This document shows, one piece after another, positions 59,266-64,000 of a stretch of 64,000 nt of DNA. Position numbers and translations under genes: made by a program. Under the pieces are notes generated by a model. The model worked only from the letters and a program-made list of their open reading frames with translations, was not told the origin of the DNA and ran no database searches. How positions within the stretch are numbered: the stretch's first letter is position 1; each line of letters starts with the position of its first letter. Origin of the DNA: Sulfurovum sp. (GTDB lineage Bacteria > Campylobacterota > Campylobacteria > Campylobacterales > Sulfurovaceae); contig NZ_WGDD01000002.1 in assembly GCF_015493435.1 (NCBI RefSeq), positions 1 through 64,000 of the forward strand, in the 5' to 3' direction.

Positions 59266-61605
59266 TTAATTTTCACTTTTCCAGACAATGGCACAGCAGT
59301 CCACCTCAATATCTGTTCTTCTCGGTTTGATTTTGAACGTCTCAACTTCGCATTCTTCTATATTGTATTTCTCATTCAAGTCATCGACTTTTTCTTCCAA
59401 TTCATCATTTAGCGTATCAATATCATCCTGAACCTTGGCAACTCTCTCTTCCGCTCTGCTCATATCCCCCCGTTCTTTGAGAATGCGTCCTCCCTTGCTT
59501 ATGGTACGGCCTATTTTAGTTGGGCTTGTTTTTCCGAAAAGTGCTCCCAGTACAGAAATACCCATCTCTATCATTGACGAAGTCGAGTCCGAAGATTCTT
59601 TTTTCACTCTCTCCTGTGCCCGCATCAATCTATCCTGAAGTATATTTTCTTTGGACGTGTAGCGTGACTTGAGTTTCTCTATTGCATCCTCTTTTTTCTG
59701 CTGCAGCATATCCTGTATCCTGACAATAAATTCGGAACGTGATTCATGGACTTTTGATTCAAGCTTTGGAGAACGGCACCGGTAGAGTTCCAGGTTCTCT
59801 TCCTGATAGAGGTAAGCTTTCAATGCCCGTATGGCCCGCTTCAGGCCCTTGTCATCCGCTATAACCTTTGGCAGATCGTAATAATGTGCATTTTGGGGAG
59901 CCGTATGCGGCAGGTGGGTAAAATCGACTGTTTCGCTTTGTGCCTCATCCCAGGAAATCTGCTGTAAAGAGGCATCCGCTTCCAGGGAAAGCAGCAAGTC
60001 CTTTTCCTCATCTATTCCTCTGCTCTGGTTAAAAAAATGTACCGTTGCTTTTGCTCCCAGGGTCGGATAAAATGTATTCTGTCCGGAGGGGTCCGGTTCA
60101 TAATACTGGGGAATGGACCCGTCTACATTTTGAAAACTTCCCAGTGCCTCCGCTTTGCGTACCGTTATGGCACTCTTTTGTTTCTTGTTTTCCTGATGCT
60201 GCCGTTTCTGCCCTTCCATCAGTACCGCTATTTCATCTCTCTTGAGCGGACCTTTAAGATAGCTCAAAACCCATCTTGTAGTAAAAAGCCGTATATCATC
60301 AAGGTGTGCGCTTTTCAGGAAGAACGTTCTTTTTTTGAGGTTTGCCAACAGTGTTTTGATCTCATTTTTGTTGAAATCCGATCCAACCTTTCCACCAAGA
60401 CCGTCTATAACACGCTCAATATCCTGTGTTGTCTGCAATCGGCCTATGAACCAGGTTCCAATGTTGGAAAGTCCTTTATAGTCAAGATCCACCGGATTTT
60501 GGGTACTCAGCACAATACCGACACCAAAAGCACGTGCCTGCTTCAAAAGAAGCATCATCGGCTCTTTGCTCGGAGGATTTTTTGTGGGAGGGAAATAACC
60601 AAAGATCTCATCCATGTAAAGCAGGGTTTTGAGTGCCGATGTACCACTCTGGCGGCGCATCCATGCGATATATTTGTTCAGTAGCAGCGTCACAAAGAAC
60701 ATACGCTCATCATCATTCAAATGGGCAATGGAAAAGATGGCTATTCTGGCTTTTCCGTTCTCATCGTACAGCAGCTTTTGTATGTCAAGACTGTCACCCT
60801 GGAGCCAGAGAGAAAAACTGGGACTTGCCAGCAGAGCATTGAACCTGGTTGCCAGCTTGAAACGTGCATCCTGTGAATAAAAATCATCCAGAGGAAGAAC
60901 ACCTATCTTGCTGAACGGAGGATGAATGATCTTTCCTATCATCATTTCGATACTCAGGTCTTCTTCTGCAAGCCAAGCCCTGGTAATGATCTGTGCAAGC
61001 AGGATATACTCCTTGGAATCAAGCGGATCTGCTGTGATACCGACAAGAGAGAGCAGGGAAGTTGCTGTACTTTTAAGGTAAGCATTGAACGTATCACTTT
61101 CTTCCATGATCTCCGCGGGAGGTCTGTCGAGCGAAGACATGATATTAATGCTTACACCGGCTGAAGACCCGGGAGTATAAATGGTCTTTGGAACATTGTG
61201 AAATTTTTCAACACGTGAAGCATCCTGACCGAAACTTTCAATCCCTTCTTCCCACATTGTAGCGATCTTTTGCGCATACTCTGCAGGATCAGCATCTTTG
61301 GAAAGTGCTTCATCTCTGACCCAGGGCTCAAATGTTTTTCCCGAGAAAGAGGGGTCGCTCAGACAAAGGTCCCCCATGTCCCCTTTGGGGTCAATCACTA
61401 TTGACGGAATATTGTCAATAGCTGCTTCCTCAATAATACCTACACCCAATCCGGTTTTCCCCGAACCCGTCATACCGATGATCGCAGCATGTGTCGTGAA
61501 ATTTTTATTTTTAAGGAGAGTCAGTGCCTCCAGCGGTTTCATTGTCCTTCTGTCAACATCCTTGCCCAAATAGAACAGCCCGAGTTTCTCATAAATTTCT
61601 TTCAT
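59266..61605 (-). CDS. HerA/DUF853-like ATPase with coiled coil
   Basis: A 779-aa ATPase of the FtsK-HerA clan. Walker A is IGMTGSGKTGLGVGIIE (near residues 42-58), with IPSIVIDPKGDMGDL following, and Walker B is LLYMDEIFGYFPP (near 327-339). The C-terminal third is a long charged coiled coil with a Gly-rich segment (VLGALFGKTSPTKIG, near 690-704). Related proteins move DNA or protein, but no nuclease partner (NurA-like) is adjacent. AAGGATGCAGT precedes the ATG. The target is unknown. Confidence 0.85.
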   Translation of the reverse strand: MKEIYEKLGLFYLGKDVDRRTMKPLEALTLLKNKNFTTHAAIIGMTGSGKTGLGVGIIEEAAIDNIPSIVIDPKGDMGDLCLSDPSFSGKTFEPWVRDEALSKDADPAEYAQKIATMWEEGIESFGQDASRVEKFHNVPKTIYTPGSSAGVSINIMSSLDRPPAEIMEESDTFNAYLKSTATSLLSLVGITADPLDSKEYILLAQIITRAWLAEEDLSIEMMIGKIIHPPFSKIGVLPLDDFYSQDARFKLATRFNALLASPSFSLWLQGDSLDIQKLLYDENGKARIAIFSIAHLNDDERMFFVTLLLNKYIAWMRRQSGTSALKTLLYMDEIFGYFPPTKNPPSKEPMMLLLKQARAFGVGIVLSTQNPVDLDYKGLSNIGTWFIGRLQTTQDIERVIDGLGGKVGSDFNKNEIKTLLANLKKRTFFLKSAHLDDIRLFTTRWVLSYLKGPLKRDEIAVLMEGQKRQHQENKKQKSAITVRKAEALGSFQNVDGSIPQYYEPDPSGQNTFYPTLGAKATVHFFNQSRGIDEEKDLLLSLEADASLQQISWDEAQSETVDFTHLPHTAPQNAHYYDLPKVIADDKGLKRAIRALKAYLYQEENLELYRCRSPKLESKVHESRSEFIVRIQDMLQQKKEDAIEKLKSRYTSKENILQDRLMRAQERVKKESSDSTSSMIEMGISVLGALFGKTSPTKIGRTISKGGRILKERGDMSRAEERVAKVQDDIDTLNDELEEKVDDLNEKYNIEECEVETFKIKPRRTDIEVDCCAIVWKSEN

Positions 61606-61669
61606 ACTGCATCCTTATGTCAAATAAGAATTATTGTAACAAATTTAACTAAAGAAACCGGCCTTTGTA

Positions 61670-62314
61670 TCAGCGAACGTTTGATTCATTCTGTCTGCTT
61701 GACGGTTTTGTTCTGTTGTGTTCAGGAGACTTTGTTGTATTGTTTTCTCCGGATTTTGAAGTCTTTCTTGCTTTTTTACGTTTTTTCTTTTTACGCTTTT
61801 TCTTTTTCTTCCCCGGTTTGTCAATACCCTGAACCATAAAAGAGATCGGCTTTTTTTTCGCCTGCTGCATAAGGACCAGTACCTTGTCCTTACTGCGGTA
61901 AACATCAAAAAGCTCAAGATCTTTCATGACAATATTTGCTTCTACCCGGTCATCCTCACCAAGAGGAAGCGTATATCCGTTTCCTTCTACCCTGAGAAGC
62001 ACATGGTCTTTTTTCAATACCACCCAGCAGACTTTTGCACTGGGAAGTGCATAAAGTGAGTTTTTGGTCTGTTCTATGCAAAGTCTTGTAAAATCATCTT
62101 TTGCAAGAGTAAGATTGCCGTCTGAACTCAAAATATCCAGATAAAGTGTTTTCGTGACCTTTGTGACCTTTTTGGATTTTTCTACATATTTGAAAAGTTG
62201 TCTGTTTGAATCCCTGAGCATATCAACACTCTGGTAAAGTGCAGGAAGAATAATGCCCAGAAGTGCTATAGAGATGAGCACTTCAAGCAGAGTAAAAGCC
62301 TTGCGTCTATCCAT
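61670..62314 (-). CDS. Type II secretion/type IV pilus pseudopilin
   Basis: A 214-aa protein from the ATG at 62314 (MDRRKAFTLLEVLISIALLG), whose start is a class III prepilin signal cut before the Phe with the +5 Glu present. The rest of the N-terminal helix anchors it. The C-terminal tail is a run of Lys and Arg (near residues 165-185), then an Asn/Ser/Thr-rich end. It overlaps gspE by 8 nt. It is probably a minor pseudopilin of a secretion or pilus machine. The Lys/Arg tail is unusual. Confidence 0.85.
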   Translation of the reverse strand: MDRRKAFTLLEVLISIALLGIILPALYQSVDMLRDSNRQLFKYVEKSKKVTKVTKTLYLDILSSDGNLTLAKDDFTRLCIEQTKNSLYALPSAKVCWVVLKKDHVLLRVEGNGYTLPLGEDDRVEANIVMKDLELFDVYRSKDKVLVLMQQAKKKPISFMVQGIDKPGKKKKKRKKKKRKKARKTSKSGENNTTKSPEHNRTKPSSRQNESNVR

Positions 62315-63818
62315 CCATGAGTCCGACACGGATAGCCTCTTCATAACTTGTTTCGCCTGCAAGCAGCATTTCTTTAAGCTTGTCAGCAATCGTACGCATG
62401 CCATTCTTTTTCATGACTTCCCTGACCTGGTGATCATTGAAACCGTCTTTCATCATTTCTTTGACCCTGTCATCGATCACAAAAAGTTCACCTATGGCCT
62501 GCCGTCCTTTGTAACCGGTAAAATCACAGGCTTTGCAGCCCACGGCTTTAAAATAGAGTTTATCAGAGGGTACACCGATCTCTTCGGCTACGGCATGGGG
62601 CAGCAGTGCTTCTTCTTTGCAGTGTACACAGAGCCTTCTGGTCAAACGCTGTGCCAAGACCCCCAACAGTGTTGCCGAAATCAAAAAGTTTTCAATGCCC
62701 ATATCCATCAGACGGCTTAAAGAGGAGGTGGAATCATTGGTGTGCAGTGTTGAAAGAAGCAGGTGCCCGGTCAGTGCGGAACGCAGGGCAATATCCGCAG
62801 TTTCCGAATCACGGATCTCCCCTACCATGATAATATCAGGGTCCTGCCTGAGAATAGACCGCAGTCCCGCTGCAAAAGTGAGACCTACCTTGGTATTCAC
62901 TTGTATCTGGCTGATATTATCCGCATTGTATTCTACCGGGTCTTCTACCGTAATAATGTTCTTATCCGGTGTAGCAATATGCTGCAGGCAGGCGTGCAGA
63001 GTGGTGGATTTTCCTGAACCGGTCGGGCCTGTTACCAAAATCATCCCGTGGGCATGGTTCAGCAGTCTATAGAGATTTTTAGTGACTTCTTCCTGAAAAC
63101 CAAGAGATTCCAGCGTAGGGATGTGTTCGCTTTGAGCCAGAATTCTCATCACGATACGTTCTCCGTAATAGGTCGGCAGAACAGAAACCCTGACATCGAG
63201 TGTCTTTCCCGAAATACTGATCTGTGTACGTCCATCCTGCGGGACACGTTTTTCAGAGATATCCAGGCTGGAAATAACCTTGATACGGTTAATGACCAGC
63301 CCAATGATACTTTTATCAAGGTCAAGGTGTTTTTTCAATGCACCGTCGATACGCAGACGGACATCTCCTTTCCTTTCTCCGCTTTCGATGTGAATATCAC
63401 TGGCTCCTTTTTGAATCGCCTGAAAGAAAAGTGAGTTCACCAGTTTGATAATAGGGGCTGATTCTTCGCTTGAGAGAAGATCCTGCGAATTCCGTATGAA
63501 TTCAAGAAGATCGGATTCCACTTCAATGAGCTCTTCGGAAGCGGTGGACATCTCTTCAAAATCGGACCCGGTCTGAATTTCCAGAAACTTGTTCTTTAAA
63601 CGGGTAAAACTTTCGCTATCAACCATAATGACAGGATAGTCGAGGGAAAGTTTCGCCAGATAGTTCAGGGCATCTGCCAGTGTTTCCTCTTGTACAATGC
63701 AGCTTTTTACACCTTCTACTGTACTGAAAAGCAAAGCATGTTTAATGGCAACCTTGTGATTGATAGCATCTTCCCACAACGGTTCAAGATTGACATCCTG
63801 CAGTGTTGGAAATTGCAT
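62307..63818 (-). CDS. gspE: Type II secretion / pilus assembly ATPase GspE/PulE
   Basis: A 503-aa hexameric ATPase that drives pseudopilus assembly. Walker A GPTGSGKSTTLHA (near residues 261-273), Asp box TVEDPVEYN (near 290-298), Walker B MVGEIRDSETADIALRSALT (near 326-345) and the His box STLHTNDS are present, as is the CxxC zinc site CVHC..CKAC (near 395-428). An N-terminal MshEN-like part is short. It begins at a TAATG junction with the preceding gene and leads into the pseudopilin. Confidence 0.94.
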   Translation of the reverse strand: MQFPTLQDVNLEPLWEDAINHKVAIKHALLFSTVEGVKSCIVQEETLADALNYLAKLSLDYPVIMVDSESFTRLKNKFLEIQTGSDFEEMSTASEELIEVESDLLEFIRNSQDLLSSEESAPIIKLVNSLFFQAIQKGASDIHIESGERKGDVRLRIDGALKKHLDLDKSIIGLVINRIKVISSLDISEKRVPQDGRTQISISGKTLDVRVSVLPTYYGERIVMRILAQSEHIPTLESLGFQEEVTKNLYRLLNHAHGMILVTGPTGSGKSTTLHACLQHIATPDKNIITVEDPVEYNADNISQIQVNTKVGLTFAAGLRSILRQDPDIIMVGEIRDSETADIALRSALTGHLLLSTLHTNDSTSSLSRLMDMGIENFLISATLLGVLAQRLTRRLCVHCKEEALLPHAVAEEIGVPSDKLYFKAVGCKACDFTGYKGRQAIGELFVIDDRVKEMMKDGFNDHQVREVMKKNGMRTIADKLKEMLLAGETSYEEAIRVGLMDG

Positions 63819-64000
63819 TAAAACTCCTCTTCTGCCTGATTGATAAGCAGACCAAGGTTGCGGGTATGCCCGCTCTTCGAAGAAGCCGATACCGGCTTTT
63901 CAGAATTTGCTTGGGGTGCATGCATTTCTATTCTGTTTTTTTTCCCTTTATTTTTCTCTAAAGCATGTTCTACGAGTGTGTTATAGCGTATTTGTACCTC
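63818..64000 (-). CDS. C-terminal end of an unidentified gene upstream of gspE (partial)
   Basis: The last 60 codons are visible, entering from the right edge: EVQIRYNTLVEHALEKNKGK, then a Ser/Gly/Ala-rich linker and LGLLINQAEEEF and stop. The stop shares a base with the gspE ATG (TAATG), so it is the preceding cistron of the secretion operon. It is too short to name and could be a pilus biogenesis or TPR protein of the operon. The frame is continuous, so it is not broken. Confidence 0.6.
   Translation of the reverse strand, partial: EVQIRYNTLVEHALEKNKGKKNRIEMHAPQANSEKPVSASSKSGHTRNLGLLINQAEEEF

Overview
The window looks like a chromosomal segment of a Campylobacterota bacterium, most like Sulfurovum or a near relative. 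This is inferred from gene content and order, not from a database search. Supporting signs are nrdB followed by a nitrilase-family gene and pcm, ksgA overlapping an RNase J gene with an Asn-rich N-terminal extension, a KpsF/KdsD-type isomerase, secG-frr-pyrE, purM, a SNF-family symporter, and tightly packed genes often joined by ATGA overlaps. Three perfect 16-bp parS sites within 2 kb (35382-37313) suggest the window lies fairly close to the replication origin.

Layout. 1-2981: part of a type I restriction-modification locus (hsdM, a RhuM-Fic fusion gene, and hsdS cut by the window edge), with a relic of a second hsdM 3' end between the Fic gene and hsdS. 3136-6713: an iron(III)-type ABC importer operon with a small lipoprotein. 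6733-11614: a HAD phosphatase, then, on the minus strand, a YcbB-like L,D-transpeptidase, two paralogous secreted five-repeat proteins and radC. 11859-17359: a Bat (aerotolerance-type) operon with batA, a batB-batC fusion, batD, a MoxR ATPase and a DUF58 protein. 17524-24489: Ca2+/H+ antiporter, HTH protein, pcm, nitrilase, nrdB, ppnP and citrate synthase, with a repeat-rich intergenic stretch at 22400-22790. 24509-30264: a truncated TPR gene, a cardiolipin synthase-like gene behind an inverted-repeat operator and promoter, a periplasmic HAD phosphatase, gene debris, a DUF2092 lipoprotein-like or secreted protein, an RG-rich protein and a lipid kinase. 30511-44847: nrdA, purB, two pseudouridine synthases, rlmN, a nucleosidase, hisF, ksgA, rnj, kdsD and rarA. 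45021-46480: a nucleotidyltransferase/small-partner pair (toxin-antitoxin-like) beside five tRNA genes. 46675-58671: SNF symporter, purM, MTH1187, HI0933-family flavoprotein, tRNA-Val, Sel1 protein, dapF, coaE, a second YcbB-like transpeptidase, a Bax-inhibitor-1 protein, bioC, secG, frr and pyrE. 58696-64000: PAS protein, HerA-like ATPase, and the start of a type II secretion/pseudopilin operon.

The most unusual signals lie outside the genes. (1) A dispersed stem-loop repeat has an invariant AACTGCTT loop and stems that differ between loci yet still pair. It sits directly on gene 3' ends at three loci. (2) A compact three-way-junction palindrome occupies 22648-22724. (3) Related hairpins lie on both sides of nrdA, and one belongs to a larger foldable element. 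(4) An 88-nt near-palindrome lies at 17378-17465. (5) The hsdM relic next to the RhuM-Fic gene records a recombination event. Several very short genes, including a 30-aa membrane protein after rlmN, are also proposed.
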